64,000 nt of DNA. Origin: Trinickia terrae. GTDB lineage: Bacteria; Pseudomonadota; Gammaproteobacteria; Burkholderiales; Burkholderiaceae. Below the pieces are notes generated by a model that was not told the DNA's origin, ran no database searches, and saw only the letters and a program-made list of their open reading frames with translations. The translations under genes were made by a program, and so were the position numbers. Shown in pieces: positions 35,136 to 46,240 of this stretch. Every line of letters begins with the position of its first letter. Within the stretch, counting starts at the first letter, position 1. The stretch covers positions 698,999-762,998 of the forward strand of contig NZ_SWJE01000005.1 in NCBI RefSeq assembly GCF_005144415.1. The letters are read 5' to 3'.

Positions 35136-36200
35136 ATGCCTCTCGTATCAATGCGTCAACTGCTGGATCACGCAGCCGAACACGGCTACGGGCTGCCCGC
35201 GTTCAACGTGAACAACCTGGAGCAGGTGCAGGCGATCATGGCCGCGGCCGACCAGGTCGGCGCGCCCGTCATCATGCAGGCGTCGGCCGGCGCGCGGAAG
35301 TACGCGGGCGAGCCGTTCCTGCGCCACCTGATCGAAGCGGCGATCGAGTCGTATCCGCACATCCCGGTCGTGATGCACCAGGACCACGGCCAGTCGCCGG
35401 CCGTATGCATGGCGGCGATCCGCAGCGGTTTCACGAGCGTGATGATGGACGGCTCGCTCGAGGCGGACGGCAAGTCGGTCGCATCGTACGAGTACAACGT
35501 CGACGTGTCGCGCAAAGTCGTCGAGATGGCGCATTCGATCGGCGTGACGGTCGAGGCTGAGCTGGGCGTTCTCGGTTCGCTCGAGACGATGAAGGGCGAC
35601 AAGGAAGACGGCCACGGCGCAGAAGGCACGATGACGCGCGAGCAGCTGCTGACCGACGTCGAGCAGGCCGCCGACTTCGTGCGCCTGACTCAATGCGATG
35701 CGCTGGCGATCGCGATCGGCACCTCGCACGGCGCGTACAAGTTCACGAAGAAGCCGACCGGGGACATCCTCGCGATCGACCGCATCAAGGAAATCCACGC
35801 GCGCATTCCGAATACGCACCTGGTGATGCACGGTTCGTCGTCGGTGCCGCAGGAGCTGCTCGCGGAAATCCGCGAATTCGGTGGCGACATGAAGGAAACC
35901 TACGGCGTGCCCGTCGAGGAAATTCAGGAAGGGATCAAGCACGGCGTGCGCAAGGTCAACATCGACACCGACCTGCGCCTCGCGATCACCGGCGCGATCC
36001 GCCGCTACCTGGCGGAAAACCCGGGCAAGTTCGATCCGCGCGACTACCTGAAGCCGGCGCGCGAAGCGGCCAAGAAGATCTGCGTCGACCGCTATCTGGC
36101 GTTCGGCTGCGAAGGCCAGGCCGGCAAGATCAAGCCGCTGCCGCTCGACAAGATCGCGGAGAAGTACAAGTCGGGCGAGCTCGCGCAGGTTGTGCGCTAA
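35136..36200 (+). CDS. fba: Fructose-bisphosphate aldolase, class II (Calvin-cycle subtype)
   Basis: A 354-residue zinc aldolase that splits or forms fructose-1,6-bisphosphate. Motifs: [12 protein letters not shown] near 18-29, zinc site [11 protein letters not shown] near 78-88, [12 protein letters not shown] near 132, [11 protein letters not shown] near 230-240 and [12 protein letters not shown] near 272. AAGGAG at 35124-35129 fixes the start. A TAAAAT -10-like element lies at 35050-35055. Downstream of pgk and pyk, it completes a glycolytic cluster. Confidence 0.96.
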   Translation: MPLVSMRQLLDHAAEHGYGLPAFNVNNLEQVQAIMAAADQVGAPVIMQASAGARKYAGEPFLRHLIEAAIESYPHIPVVMHQDHGQSPAVCMAAIRSGFTSVMMDGSLEADGKSVASYEYNVDVSRKVVEMAHSIGVTVEAELGVLGSLETMKGDKEDGHGAEGTMTREQLLTDVEQAADFVRLTQCDALAIAIGTSHGAYKFTKKPTGDILAIDRIKEIHARIPNTHLVMHGSSSVPQELLAEIREFGGDMKETYGVPVEEIQEGIKHGVRKVNIDTDLRLAITGAIRRYLAENPGKFDPRDYLKPAREAAKKICVDRYLAFGCEGQAGKIKPLPLDKIAEKYKSGELAQVVR

Positions 36201-36395
36201 GCCCGGCAGACTGCTCGCGCCGCTCGGGTCCTCCTAGGCCGGGCGGCCGAGTTGTCGATCCATCGCCGTTCCCGCATCATCTGGGGAACGGCGTTTGGCT
36301 TTTTGTTCAGGACATGTTTTTCGCCCCGTTTTGCCCAGTTTTGGTTCGGATTTAGTTCGTTTTTCACCCCATTTCACCTCACACGGCTCACGACG

Positions 36396-37286
36396 ATGTC
36401 TACCCTCTACGAATCCACGCTCCGCTCGCTGCCTCTGCTCGGCCGCGGCAAGGTCCGCGACAACTACGCCGTTGGCAACGATCGCCTGCTGATCGTCACG
36501 ACCGACCGCCTGTCCGCGTTCGACGTCATCATGGGCGAGCCGATTCCCGCCAAGGGCCGCGTGCTGAACCAGATGGCGAACTTCTGGTTCGACAAGTTGA
36601 AGCACATTGTCCCGAACCACCTGACGGGCGTCGCGCCCGAGACGGTCGTCGCGGCCGATGAAGTGGAGCAGGTGAAGGGCCGCGCCGTGGTCGTGAAGCG
36701 CCTCGAGCCGATCCTCGTCGAAGCCGTGGTGCGCGGCTACCTGGCCGGCAGCGGCTGGAAGGACTATCAGGCGACGGGCGCCGTCTGCGGCGTGCAGTTG
36801 CCGCCGGGCCTGCAGAACGCGCAGAAGCTCCCCGAGCCGATCTTCACGCCGGCCGCCAAGGCCGAGATGGGCCATCACGACGAAAACATCACCTACGACG
36901 AGATGGAGCGCCGCATCGGCACCGAGCTGTCGGCGACGATCCGCGACATCTCGATCAAGCTTTACAAGGAAGCAGCCGAGTACGCGGCGACGCGCGGCAT
37001 CATCATCGCCGACACGAAGTTCGAGTTCGGCCTCGACAACCACGGCGAGCTCTACCTGATGGACGAGGCGCTGACCGCCGATTCGTCGCGCTTCTGGCCC
37101 GCGGACCAGTACCAGGTCGGCACCAACCCGCCGTCGTTCGACAAGCAGTTCGTGCGCGACTGGCTGGAGACGCAGGACTGGAAGAAGGAGCCGCCCGCGC
37201 CTAAGCTGCCCGGCGAGGTGGTCGCGAAAACGAGCGAGAAGTACCAGGAAGCGCTCGAGCGTCTCACTGGGCAAAAGCTCGCCTGA
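36396..37286 (+). CDS. purC: SAICAR synthase
   Basis: A 296-residue enzyme adding aspartate to CAIR in purine synthesis. Motifs: [20 protein letters not shown] near 14-33, [31 protein letters not shown] near 110-126, DTKFEFGLD and [12 protein letters not shown]. It is the first gene of the purC-purE-purK series, with purE following after 17 nt. Confidence 0.97.
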   Translation: MSTLYESTLRSLPLLGRGKVRDNYAVGNDRLLIVTTDRLSAFDVIMGEPIPAKGRVLNQMANFWFDKLKHIVPNHLTGVAPETVVAADEVEQVKGRAVVVKRLEPILVEAVVRGYLAGSGWKDYQATGAVCGVQLPPGLQNAQKLPEPIFTPAAKAEMGHHDENITYDEMERRIGTELSATIRDISIKLYKEAAEYAATRGIIIADTKFEFGLDNHGELYLMDEALTADSSRFWPADQYQVGTNPPSFDKQFVRDWLETQDWKKEPPAPKLPGEVVAKTSEKYQEALERLTGQKLA

Positions 37287-37303
37287 CAAAGGAAATCCCC
37301 ACA

Positions 37304-37825
<522 letters not shown>

Positions 37826-37837
37826 TCTTTTATTGAC

Positions 37838-39058
37838 ATGACTTCAGACTACACCCCGGTTTCTCCGATCCTGCCTGGCGCCTGGCTCGGCATGGTCGGC
37901 GGCGGCCAGCTCGGCCGCATGTTCTGCTTTGCTGCGCAGGCGATGGGTTATCGCGTCGCGGTTCTCGATCCCGATGCGAGCAGCCCGGCCGGCGCGGTGG
38001 CGGACAAGCACCTGTGCGCCGCCTACACCGACGAGGCTGCGCTCACCGAGCTCGCGCGCCTATGCGCAGCGGTTTCGACCGAATTCGAGAACGTGCCGTC
38101 GGCGAGCCTCGATTTCCTCGCGCGCGCGACGTTTGTCAGCCCCGCCGGACGCTGCGTCGCAGTCGCGCAGGACCGGATCGCCGAGAAGCGCTTCATCGCG
38201 GGATCGGGCGTGCCTGTGGCTCCGCATGTTGCGATCGAGTCGTCCGATGCGCTCGCGGCGATCAACGATGCGCAGCTCGAGGCCGTGCTGCCCGGCATCT
38301 TGAAGACCGCACGGCTCGGCTACGACGGCAAGGGCCAGGTGAGCGTGCGCAACGCCGAGGAGGTGCGCGAGGCGCATGCGTCGCTGGGAGGCGTGGCTTG
38401 CGTGCTCGAAAAGCGTCTGCCGCTCAAATTCGAAGTGTCGGCGCTGATCGCGCGCGGCGTCAACGGCGCATCGGCCGTGTTTCCGCTCGCGCAGAACACG
38501 CACCGCCACGGCGTGCTCGCGCATACGATCGTTCCCGCGCCCGATGCGGGCCCCGCGCTTGTCAAGCAGGCGCAGCAGGCGGCGCTGCGCATCGCCGACG
38601 CGCTCGGCTACGTCGGCGTGCTGTGCGTCGAATTCTTCGTGTTGGAGGATGGCTCGCTCGTCGCGAACGAGATGGCGCCGCGTCCGCACAACTCCGGGCA
38701 TTACACCGTCGATGCGTGCGCGGCGAGCCAGTTCGAGCAGCAGGTGCGTGCGATGACCGCGATGCCGCTCGGCGATACGCGACAGCATTCGCCTGCGGTC
38801 ATGCTCAACATCCTCGGCGACGTCTGGTTCCGGGAAGGGCCGAAGGGCGCAACGGGGGCTGCGTCGAAGCCCATTCCCGTCACGCCGCCGTGGCATGAAG
38901 TCGCCGCGATGCCGGCCGCGCGCCTGCACTTGTACGGCAAGGAGGATGCGCGTCCGGGCCGCAAGATGGGGCACGTGAACTTCACCGCCGCGACGCTCGA
39001 CGAAGCGCGCACGGCCGCGCGCGATTGCGCGCGCCTGCTGCATATTCCGCTCGGCTGA
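37838..39058 (+). CDS. purK: N5-carboxyaminoimidazole ribonucleotide synthase (PurK)
   Basis: A 406-residue ATP-grasp enzyme making N5-CAIR from AIR, bicarbonate and ATP. N-terminal [18 protein letters not shown] near 16-33, [24 protein letters not shown] near 150, then the ATP-grasp residues [27 protein letters not shown] in segments ([19 protein letters not shown]). It completes the purE-purK pair; tsaC follows by 16 nt. Confidence 0.96.
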   Translation: MTSDYTPVSPILPGAWLGMVGGGQLGRMFCFAAQAMGYRVAVLDPDASSPAGAVADKHLCAAYTDEAALTELARLCAAVSTEFENVPSASLDFLARATFVSPAGRCVAVAQDRIAEKRFIAGSGVPVAPHVAIESSDALAAINDAQLEAVLPGILKTARLGYDGKGQVSVRNAEEVREAHASLGGVACVLEKRLPLKFEVSALIARGVNGASAVFPLAQNTHRHGVLAHTIVPAPDAGPALVKQAQQAALRIADALGYVGVLCVEFFVLEDGSLVANEMAPRPHNSGHYTVDACAASQFEQQVRAMTAMPLGDTRQHSPAVMLNILGDVWFREGPKGATGAASKPIPVTPPWHEVAAMPAARLHLYGKEDARPGRKMGHVNFTAATLDEARTAARDCARLLHIPLG

Positions 39059-39074
39059 CGCCGGCTGCCGATCG

Positions 39075-40115
39075 ATGTCCAAGCATCCGAATCTTCCTGT
39101 CGCGCCCGAGGCGATGCGCGAGCAGATCGAGCACGCGGCGGCGCTGCTCGACGCGGGCGAGCTCGTCGCCTTTCCGACCGAGACGGTGTACGGCCTCGGC
39201 GGCGACGCGGAGAACCCGGAAGCCGTCGCGCGCATTTACGCGGCCAAGGGGCGTCCGGCGAATCATCCGGTGATCGTCCACCTGGCGCCGCATGGCGATC
39301 CGAACTACTGGGTCGAGTATTTGCCGGCCGACGCGCAAAAGTTGATCGACGCGTTCTGGCCCGGGCCGCTCACGCTGATCCTGAAGCGCGCCGCGCACAT
39401 TCCCGCGGCGGTGAGCGGCGGGCAGGATTCGGTCGGGCTGCGCTGTCCGTCGCATCCGGTCGCGCAGGCGCTGCTCGGCGCATTCAGCGCGCTGCGCGGG
39501 GGGCATGGGGGCGTAGCGGCGCCGTCTGCGAACCGTTTCGGCCACGTGAGTCCGACCACGGCTCAGCACGTGCGCGATGAATTCGGCGTGGCGATTCACG
39601 TGCTCGACGGCGGCTCGTCGGATGTCGGGATCGAGTCGACGATCCTCGATTTGTCGCGCGGTTTTCCGGCGCTGCTGCGCCCGGGGCGCGTGACGCCGCA
39701 GGATCTGGCCGACGTGCTGGGCGTCGCGCCCCGTTTGCCCGACGGCAGCGATGCGACTGCGCCGCGCGCGTCGGGGACGCTCAAGGCGCACTACGCACCG
39801 CGCACGCCGCTGGCGTTGCTGCCGTTCGAAGCGCTGGAGCCGATCCTGGCGGCGGCGCGCGACGCCGGCGAGCGCGTGGCGCTCGTCGCGCGCCAATCGC
39901 GCGCCGGTGGCTGGGCGGGCGCCGAGGGCGTGCATTTCGTTGCAGCGCCAGAAGATCCGCATGCGTACGCGCGCGAGCTGTACGGGTTGCTGCGGGCGCT
40001 GGATCGCGCCGAGGTCGCGCGCATTCTGATCGAAAAGCTGCCCGATACGATCGAGTGGATCGCGGTCAACGACCGGCTCGGCCGCGCTGCGGCGGCGTTC
40101 GGAGCGCAGGATTGA
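39075..40115 (+). CDS. tsaC: Threonylcarbamoyl-AMP synthase (Sua5 type)
   Basis: A 346-residue enzyme. The N-terminal YrdC domain has VAFPTETVYGLGGDAENPEA, KGRPANHPVIVHL, FWPGPLTLILK, VGLRCPSHPVA and PSANRFGHVSPTTA, all substrate-binding motifs. The C-terminal Sua5 domain (about 220-346, SGTLKAHYAPRTPL onward) marks the long form. It makes threonylcarbamoyl-adenylate for t6A37 of tRNAs that read ANN codons. It lies in the purECK transcription unit and ends before a strong terminator. Confidence 0.93.
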   Translation: MSKHPNLPVAPEAMREQIEHAAALLDAGELVAFPTETVYGLGGDAENPEAVARIYAAKGRPANHPVIVHLAPHGDPNYWVEYLPADAQKLIDAFWPGPLTLILKRAAHIPAAVSGGQDSVGLRCPSHPVAQALLGAFSALRGGHGGVAAPSANRFGHVSPTTAQHVRDEFGVAIHVLDGGSSDVGIESTILDLSRGFPALLRPGRVTPQDLADVLGVAPRLPDGSDATAPRASGTLKAHYAPRTPLALLPFEALEPILAAARDAGERVALVARQSRAGGWAGAEGVHFVAAPEDPHAYARELYGLLRALDRAEVARILIEKLPDTIEWIAVNDRLGRAAAAFGAQD

Positions 40116-40235
40116 GTGGAGCTTCGGACGCGGCTGCTCGCCAGCGTTTGAAGTACTGAACGCAGAAACGCAGAAACGGCCCGAGCGCGACACAGTGCGT
40201 GCCGCTTGCGGCGCACTTGGGAGCATCCACGAAAA

Positions 40236-40268
40236 AACGCCCGGCTTGAGTCCAAGCCGGGCGTTTCG
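40236..40268. terminator. Bidirectional intrinsic terminator
   Basis: AACGCCCGGCTTG pairs with CAAGCCGGGCGTT around a short loop, with an A run on one side and a T run on the other. It serves both convergent genes, tsaC and the esterase. Confidence 0.9.
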
Positions 40269-40314
40269 CTTTGCCGTCCCCGATGCCCTCCCGGACGGCC
40301 AATTCAGCCAAGCC

Positions 40315-41514
40315 TCACTTCCCGAGGCCCGCGGCCGCGATCTTCCCCTCGACGAACGACGCGAAGAGCGAATGCAGCTTCGTGGTCGGGTGGATCGAGT
40401 CGGCGAACATATAGGTCTGGTCCGCGCCCGAGACCGTCAGCGTTTGCGGGGAGCAGAACAGCGACGAGCCAAATGCCGCGCCGAACTGGGCGGCGGTCTC
40501 TCCGCTCGAGAGCACGCTCGGGTTGGCGGTGGCGTATGCGGTGGCGTTCGCCTCCATCTGCGTCAGGTTGCACGCCGTGCCGGTGTTGGACACCTGGAAG
40601 CCGAGCGAGCTGTAGTTCGGCAGGACCGTTCCGTCGAGCCACGTGAAGGCATCGGCATAGATCACCGACGACGAGAGCCCGGCGCTTTGCAGACCGGCCA
40701 CCAGCATGGCGTTGTAGACCCCGGTGATGCCCGTCAGCAGCGCGGCGCCGCTCGTTCCCTCGGAGAGGCCGAGCGGCGTAGTGCCGATGTCCGGCACATT
40801 GACGAGCACGACGTGGGTCGCGCCGGCGGCGAGGATCCGGCCAACCTGGGTGACGAGCGCTGTTGCCGTCGTGGCCAGCGCCTTTTCGGTCTCCGTGGTG
40901 ACTGCGACGGTCTGGCTGGTGTACGTGCCGTTCGTCAAGCCGGTGGTGACGGCGGTTCCGATCGCCGTTGCGTTTTCCAGGATGTCGTTCGCGCCGCCGT
41001 TGATCAGCACGAGCTGGCCTGAGTTGAAGCTGCCGTGCGCGTTCAGGTAATTGGTCACCTGGTCCACGACCGGCACCGTCGTCGCCGCTGCGTTGTTCGC
41101 TGCCCAGCCTTCGCCTTCCTCCGCGCTGACGCGTGAGCCGCCTTGCCCGTAGCCGAGACCGCCGTTGGACGTGAGCGCCAAGCCGAAGCCGCCGAGATAG
41201 GCCGGTGTAATCGTGCCGCCATAGTAGTTGGCGACGTCCTGCACCCAGATCTGGCCCGGGTTGGTCGTGAACTTGCCGCCGCCGAAGTCGGGGAGGATGA
41301 CCTCTGAATACGTGCCGACATCCGACAGGCTGTCGCCGAACGACACGACCTGCAGCGACACGCCGCCCGCCGGCGTGCTGCTGTTGCTGGTCGTCGACGA
41401 ATTGCTGCCGCCCCCGCCGCCGCATGCCGCCAGAAGCGCGAACGCGGCGCAGGCAATGGCCGATTGTGCGACGCGCAGCAGGCGTTTGGGCTGAGTCTTA
41501 TTGGTGTGTTTCAT
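40315..41514 (-). CDS. SGNH/GDSL family esterase-lipase lipoprotein
   Basis: A 399-residue lipoprotein. The signal peptide ends at the lipobox LLAAC (Cys about 31), followed by Gly/Ser/Thr linker GGGGGSNSSTTSN. Block I VVSFGDSLSDVGTYSE carries the nucleophile Ser near 61. Block III LINGGANDIL and block V MFADSIHPTTKLH, with the Asp-x-x-His pair, complete the triad. Such enzymes are outer-membrane or surface carboxylesterases or lipases; the substrate is not evident. It is convergent with tsaC. Confidence 0.88.
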   Translation of the reverse strand: MKHTNKTQPKRLLRVAQSAIACAAFALLAACGGGGGSNSSTTSNSSTPAGGVSLQVVSFGDSLSDVGTYSEVILPDFGGGKFTTNPGQIWVQDVANYYGGTITPAYLGGFGLALTSNGGLGYGQGGSRVSAEEGEGWAANNAAATTVPVVDQVTNYLNAHGSFNSGQLVLINGGANDILENATAIGTAVTTGLTNGTYTSQTVAVTTETEKALATTATALVTQVGRILAAGATHVVLVNVPDIGTTPLGLSEGTSGAALLTGITGVYNAMLVAGLQSAGLSSSVIYADAFTWLDGTVLPNYSSLGFQVSNTGTACNLTQMEANATAYATANPSVLSSGETAAQFGAAFGSSLFCSPQTLTVSGADQTYMFADSIHPTTKLHSLFASFVEGKIAAAGLGK

Positions 41515-41689
41515 CTATCTCGTCTCCTCGAATGTGCGGCTTGGCCGTGTTTTGCAGCGAACGCCCGCCGCTTTATGGCGCGCGGCGTAGCGGTCGCTTG
41601 CTGAAGTTGTCATGTGTTCTTCGATACGGGAAAGGCTTCCGATCCTCCTGTTTCCCGTCCCGCTGCGGCAACGCGAGCAGCATGGAACG

Positions 41690-42051
41690 CCGTCGACAGG
41701 TTCAACTGCTCGGACGAGTGATGGACGACATGCGCGGCCCACGGCCACCGCGCGCGATGGCTGCAGCGATGGAAGACGTAGTGGAGCAGGTCCTGGGCGA
41801 CGAACAGGACCACGAACGATATCCATCCCGCATCCCAGGTGATCAGCCGGAAGTGCTCGTAGACGTAGGTGTAGACGGGGATGACGGCGAGCCACGCGAG
41901 CTTGTCGGCGGCTTGATGCTGATGCATCAGCGCGAGCGACGCGTTGCAGAGCGTGCGGGTGCGAGCGCCGCAGGTGCCACGCCTCCCGCCCGATGCATGC
42001 GAGAAAGACGGGCGCCATGGCGAGCAGGAGCAATTCGGCGTCGAATTGCAT
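41690..42051 (-). pseudogene. Decayed sterol desaturase/fatty acid hydroxylase-family gene
   Basis: The minus frame from 42051 begins MQFDAELLLLAMAPVFLACI and GREAWHLRRSHPH. Near 41960 the similarity shifts frame to LCNASLALMHQHQAADKLAW and then DLLHYVFHRCSHRARW and HVVHHSSEQLNLSTAF, which hold the diiron His motifs (HYVFHRCSH and HVVHH). It breaks off after STAF near 41690 and never reaches the last His cluster. At least one frameshift and a 3' truncation show a dead gene. Confidence 0.8.
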
Positions 42052-42326
42052 AGGCGTCTGTCTCCTATCTCGAGGCTGGTCTTATTTGCAGCGTGAACGC
42101 TGTCGTCTAGTGCCGATATGCGCGTAGGGCGGTTGTATGCTGTGCCGCTTCCGCGCCTCGGACATTGCCCGACAGCCTACACGCTCGCGCCACGCGCCGC
42201 GCCATTCTTCGTAGAAGGATTATTCGATGCCGGGACCGCCCGGCAAGGGAGATGAGGGTCTCTCCCTGCTCCGGCGGCCGGGAGAGCTACAGATGGAGGA
42301 GGCAGGAAGACGCGTCGGCCCGGCGC

Positions 42327-43934
42327 TCAGTGCAGCCCCTTGTAGACCCACTCGAGCAGCGCGTCGTGCGCCTCTCGCGCGGCTTCCGCGTGCGGGTCGT
42401 TGATGATGCTGACGACGACGTAGCTCTGGCCGTCCGCCCCGGCTACGTAGCCGGCGATCGCGCGCACGTCGCGCAGCGTGCCGGTCTTGATGTGGGCGTT
42501 GCCGAGCACGGGAGCGGTTTTCAGGCGGTTGCGCATGGTGCCGTCGACGCCCGCCACGGGCAGCGATCCGACGAACACCTGCGCGACGGGGCTCGCGTTC
42601 GCCTGTTGCAGCAAGTCGGCGAGCGAGAGTGCGGAGACGTGCTCTTCGCGCGACAGCCCGGAGCCGTTTTCGAGCGTGAGCTCCGGGATCGGCAACCCGT
42701 TCGCGTGCAGGAAAGCGCGGATCACATCCGCCGATTTCTCGGGCGTCGCGGGCGGTTTTTCCTTGACGGCGCCGATCGTCAGGAACAGGTTGCGCGCCAT
42801 CACGTTGTTGCTGAACTTGTTGATGTCGCGAACGATGTCGGACAGCACCGGGCCTTGGTGCGTGGCGACGAGATGTGCCGTGACGGGCACCGGGCCTTCG
42901 CGCGTCGTGCCGTTGAAAGTGCCGCCCGTCTGCTGCCAGAGCGCGAGGAAGCCGCCCGCGAAGAACTGCGAGTGATCGAGCACGGCGAGGTTGATCGAGC
43001 GCATGCCGCAGCGCACCGGGTAATCGCCCGAGAACAACGCGGCGACCGTGCCGTTCGCTTCCGGCGTGACGGTCGGCGTCGCCGCGGTTTCGCCGCCGAC
43101 GCACGCGCCGCGCGTCGCATGCAGCTCGTTGTCGATTTGCAGCTGCGACAGCGCGGGCAGCACGTCGATCGCGACGGTGCCGTCGGGCGAGGGCGTCAGC
43201 GTGAACGTCAGCGACTTGAAGGCGTAAAGAAGCGGATCGGGGCCGACGTTGTAGGGGGCGGTGGTGTCGTCGTCGAACGGCGGGAGGTCGCGCGTCGACG
43301 GATCGAAGAAGCGCTTGTCGAGCACCAGCGCGCCGTCGATGCCCGTGATCCCGGCCTTGTGAATCCGGTCGACGAGATCGATCAGCTCTTCCGGCACGAG
43401 CTTCGGGTCGCCGGTGCCCTGGATGTAGAGGCTGCCGTGCAGCACGCCGCGCTCGTCGAGCGTGCCGTCCGCGTAGGCGGTGGTGCGCCAGCGATAGTCC
43501 GGCCCGAGGATCGAAAGGCCCGCGTAAGTGGTGACGAGCTTCATCGTCGAGGCGGGCATCATCGGCTTGCCGGCGTTCACCGCGAGGACCGGCGTGCGGT
43601 CGCCGATCTTCTCGACGACCACGCTCACCGACGTGAGCGGCACATGCGCGCGCTCGAGTCCTTTCATCACCGGAGCGGGCAGGACGGTCGAGACGCTGAC
43701 GGCCGGATGACGCGCCTTCTTGCGCGCCTCGGCCGGTGTGGCGAACGCGAGCGCGGCGCAGGCAAGAAGCGCGACGGCGGTGCGTGCGAGCGTTCCGGCG
43801 CCATGAAAACGATTCGATCGCGGCTGATCGGCGTGCAAAGGGGGCGACGGCAAGGATGACGAAAGCGAAGCGGGGTGCAGCGCGCGCCTCGGCAGCATGC
43901 GGCGCGAGACGGAGGAAAATAATGCGTTCGTCAT
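42327..43934 (-). CDS. dacB: D-alanyl-D-alanine carboxypeptidase/endopeptidase (PBP4, DacB)
   Basis: A 535-residue class C low-molecular-weight penicillin-binding protein. A hydrophobic export segment (TLARTAVALLACAALAFA) is near 50-67. The SxxK motif is in MMPASTMKLVTTY (about 127), SxN is in KFSNNVMARNLF and KTG is in AHIKTGTLRDV. These mark the serine peptidases that cleave D-Ala-D-Ala ends or crosslinks in the periplasm. ATG 43934 is preferred, though the signal segment is far from it and a downstream start is possible. It is divergent from the following two-component system. Confidence 0.9.
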   Translation of the reverse strand: MTNALFSSVSRRMLPRRALHPASLSSSLPSPPLHADQPRSNRFHGAGTLARTAVALLACAALAFATPAEARKKARHPAVSVSTVLPAPVMKGLERAHVPLTSVSVVVEKIGDRTPVLAVNAGKPMMPASTMKLVTTYAGLSILGPDYRWRTTAYADGTLDERGVLHGSLYIQGTGDPKLVPEELIDLVDRIHKAGITGIDGALVLDKRFFDPSTRDLPPFDDDTTAPYNVGPDPLLYAFKSLTFTLTPSPDGTVAIDVLPALSQLQIDNELHATRGACVGGETAATPTVTPEANGTVAALFSGDYPVRCGMRSINLAVLDHSQFFAGGFLALWQQTGGTFNGTTREGPVPVTAHLVATHQGPVLSDIVRDINKFSNNVMARNLFLTIGAVKEKPPATPEKSADVIRAFLHANGLPIPELTLENGSGLSREEHVSALSLADLLQQANASPVAQVFVGSLPVAGVDGTMRNRLKTAPVLGNAHIKTGTLRDVRAIAGYVAGADGQSYVVVSIINDPHAEAAREAHDALLEWVYKGLH

Positions 43935-44079
43935 GGACAGCGGGTTCGGTGATTCGAGACGATCGCGGCAGCGACGGCAAACGCCGCGCCAGCCAGGCCG
44001 TGCCAAAAGCGCTCATTGTAGAGACATGCCGCCGCGCTGCGGAAAAAAGCACGCGCGGCGCGTGGCGTCGGCGAGACGC

Positions 44080-44085
44080 TAAAAT
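44080..44085 (+). promoter_or_regulatory. -10-like element before the response regulator
   Basis: TAAAAT 39 bp before the start of the regulator gene. The same TAAAAT hexamer precedes the DUF2889 gene, pgk and fba in this window. No clear -35 is seen. Confidence 0.35.
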
Positions 44086-44123
44086 GCGCTCGTGACTCAC
44101 CTTTGCAGCGGGATGTAAAAGCG

Positions 44124-44786
44124 ATGCGCATATTGTTAGTCGAAGACGACCAGATGATTGCCGAAGGCGTGCGCAAGGCGCTGCGCGGCGAGGGCTTCGC
44201 GGTCGATTGGGTGCAGGACGGCGAAGCCGCGCTGACCGCCGCCACGGGCGAGTCCTACGATCTCATCCTGCTCGACCTGGGCCTGCCCAAGCGCGATGGC
44301 CTCGACGTGCTGCGCTCCCTGCGCGCGCGCGGCCATGCGTGCCCGGTGCTGATCGTCACCGCGCGCGACGCCGTCGCTGACCGCGTCAAAGGCCTCGACG
44401 CCGGCGCCGACGACTACCTCGTCAAGCCCTTCGATCTCGACGAGCTCGGCGCGCGGATGCGCGCGCTGATCCGCCGCCAGTCGGGGCGCAGCGAATCGGT
44501 GATGCGGCACGGCGCGCTGACGCTCGATCCCGCCTCACACCAGGTGACGCTCGACGGTGCGCCGGTCGCGCTGTCCGCGCGCGAATTCGCGCTGCTCGAA
44601 GCGCTGCTCGCGCGCCCGGGCGCGGTGCTCTCGAAGAGCCAGCTCGAAGACAAGATGTACGGCTGGGGCGAGGAGATCGGCAGCAATACGGTCGAGGTCT
44701 ATATCCACGCGCTGCGCAAGAAGCTCGGCGCCGACCTGATCCGCAACGTGCGCGGTCTCGGCTACATGATTGCCAAGGAAGCGTAG
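44124..44786 (+). CDS. OmpR-family response regulator (QseB/PmrA-like)
   Basis: A 220-residue regulator. The receiver domain MRILLVEDDQMIAEGVRKAL has the phospho-Asp in LILLDLGLPKRDG (D51) and Lys in DDYLVKPFDLDELG. The winged helix has SAREFALLEALL and VEVYIHALRKKLGADLIRNV. The kinase starts 13 nt later and an htrA/degP-like gene follows that, an order suggesting an envelope-stress role. Confidence 0.92.
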   Translation: MRILLVEDDQMIAEGVRKALRGEGFAVDWVQDGEAALTAATGESYDLILLDLGLPKRDGLDVLRSLRARGHACPVLIVTARDAVADRVKGLDAGADDYLVKPFDLDELGARMRALIRRQSGRSESVMRHGALTLDPASHQVTLDGAPVALSAREFALLEALLARPGAVLSKSQLEDKMYGWGEEIGSNTVEVYIHALRKKLGADLIRNVRGLGYMIAKEA

Positions 44787-44799
44787 GCCCGCCCGATCT

Positions 44800-46098
44800 A
44801 TGAGTTCGATTCGCCGTCAATTGCTGTTCTGGCTCGTCGCGATCGTCGTCGCGGGCGTCTCGCTCGCGGGCTGGCTGATCTACCGGCAGGCGCTCGCCGA
44901 AGCCAACGAGCTGTTCGACTACCAGCTGCAGGAGATCGCCGCGGCGCTGCCGTCGGAACCTTTCGCGCAGATTCTCGGCGCGCATTCCGATGCCGACGAG
45001 GGCGTCGTGATCCAGATCTGGAATCGCAACGGCGCGCTGATGTACTACTCGCATCCGCGCGCGCCGCTCGCGCCGCGCGCCGAGCTCGGCTTCTCGACCG
45101 AGCGCACCGAGCGCGGCGAGTGGCGCGTGTATGGTGCGATCGTCGGCGACAACGTCGTGCAGCTGGCGCAGCCGCTGTCCGTGCGCAACCGGCTCGCCGC
45201 GAACGTCGCGCTGCGCACGCTGTGGCCGCTGATCGTGGTGCTGCCGTTCCTCGGTCTTGCCGTTTGGGGGATCGTCGGACGCGGGCTCGCGCCGCTCGCG
45301 CGCGTGACGCGCGCGCTGGAGACGCGCCGTCCCGAGGCGCTCGAGCCGCTGCCGGACGAGCGTCTGCCGCTCGAAGTGAAGCCGCTCGTGCGCGCGCTGA
45401 ACGGGCTGCTCGAGCGCTTGTCGGCCGCGCTCGACACGCAGAAGGCCTTCGTCGCCGATGCGGCGCACGAGCTGCGCACGCCGCTCGCGGCCGTGCAGAT
45501 CCAGTCGCAATTGGTTGCGCGCGCACACGACGACGCCACGCGCCGCGAAGCGCTCGCCGATCTGCAGGCGGGCGTGACGCGTGCAACGCGTCTTGCCGAG
45601 CAGTTGCTCGCATTGGCGCGGGCCGAGCCGGACAGCGCGGCGGGGAGACGCATGCTGGACCTGCGCGCGCTTCTGGCCGAATGCGTCGCGGCTCACGCGC
45701 CGCTTGCCGGGCGGCGCGGGATCGATCTCGGCGTCGAGGAGGTGCAGTCGGCCAGCGTGACCGCCGACGCCGAAGCGCTGCGCGTGATGTTCGGCAACCT
45801 GCTCGACAACGCCGTCAAGTACACGCCCGAGGGCGGCCGCATCGACGTATCGCTCGCGCTCGATGACGACGGCCGTCCGTGCGTGAGCATCGCCGACAGC
45901 GGCCCCGGCATCCCCGCGGAAGAACGCGAGCGCGTGTTCGACCGCTTCTATCGCGACACCTCCGCGCGAGCGCGCACCGACGTGTCGGGCAGCGGCCTCG
46001 GGCTCGCGATCGTCAAGCGCATCGCGGTCCAGCACGGCGTCGAGATCGAGCTCGGCGACGCGGCGCTCGGCGGCCTGCGCGTCAGCGTGCGGTTCTAG
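44800..46098 (+). CDS. Sensor histidine kinase (QseC/PmrB-like)
   Basis: A 432-residue kinase with two membrane helices (about 7-27, LLFWLVAIVVAGVSLAGWL, and about 140-160, LRTLWPLIVVLPFLGLAVWG) around a periplasmic sensor of about 115 residues. H-box FVADAAHELRTPLAAVQ, N-box GNLLDNAVKYTPEGG, G1 DSGPGIPAEER and G2 GSGLGLAIVKRI are intact. It partners the preceding regulator; the sensed signal cannot be read. ATG 44800 has its own start, 13 nt after the regulator stop. Confidence 0.92.
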   Translation: MSSIRRQLLFWLVAIVVAGVSLAGWLIYRQALAEANELFDYQLQEIAAALPSEPFAQILGAHSDADEGVVIQIWNRNGALMYYSHPRAPLAPRAELGFSTERTERGEWRVYGAIVGDNVVQLAQPLSVRNRLAANVALRTLWPLIVVLPFLGLAVWGIVGRGLAPLARVTRALETRRPEALEPLPDERLPLEVKPLVRALNGLLERLSAALDTQKAFVADAAHELRTPLAAVQIQSQLVARAHDDATRREALADLQAGVTRATRLAEQLLALARAEPDSAAGRRMLDLRALLAECVAAHAPLAGRRGIDLGVEEVQSASVTADAEALRVMFGNLLDNAVKYTPEGGRIDVSLALDDDGRPCVSIADSGPGIPAEERERVFDRFYRDTSARARTDVSGSGLGLAIVKRIAVQHGVEIELGDAALGGLRVSVRF

Positions 46099-46240
46099 CC
46101 TGGCCGTCCGGCGGGCGTTTTGCTGCGCGTTTTGCTGCGCGTTTCGCGGCATTTTGCCGGTATCGGCGTCGAATTCCGTCGTTAAGACTCCTTTAAGGCT
46201 GCGTACTTACTCTGCGTTCGTCACCCAGGAGGTTTGCTCG

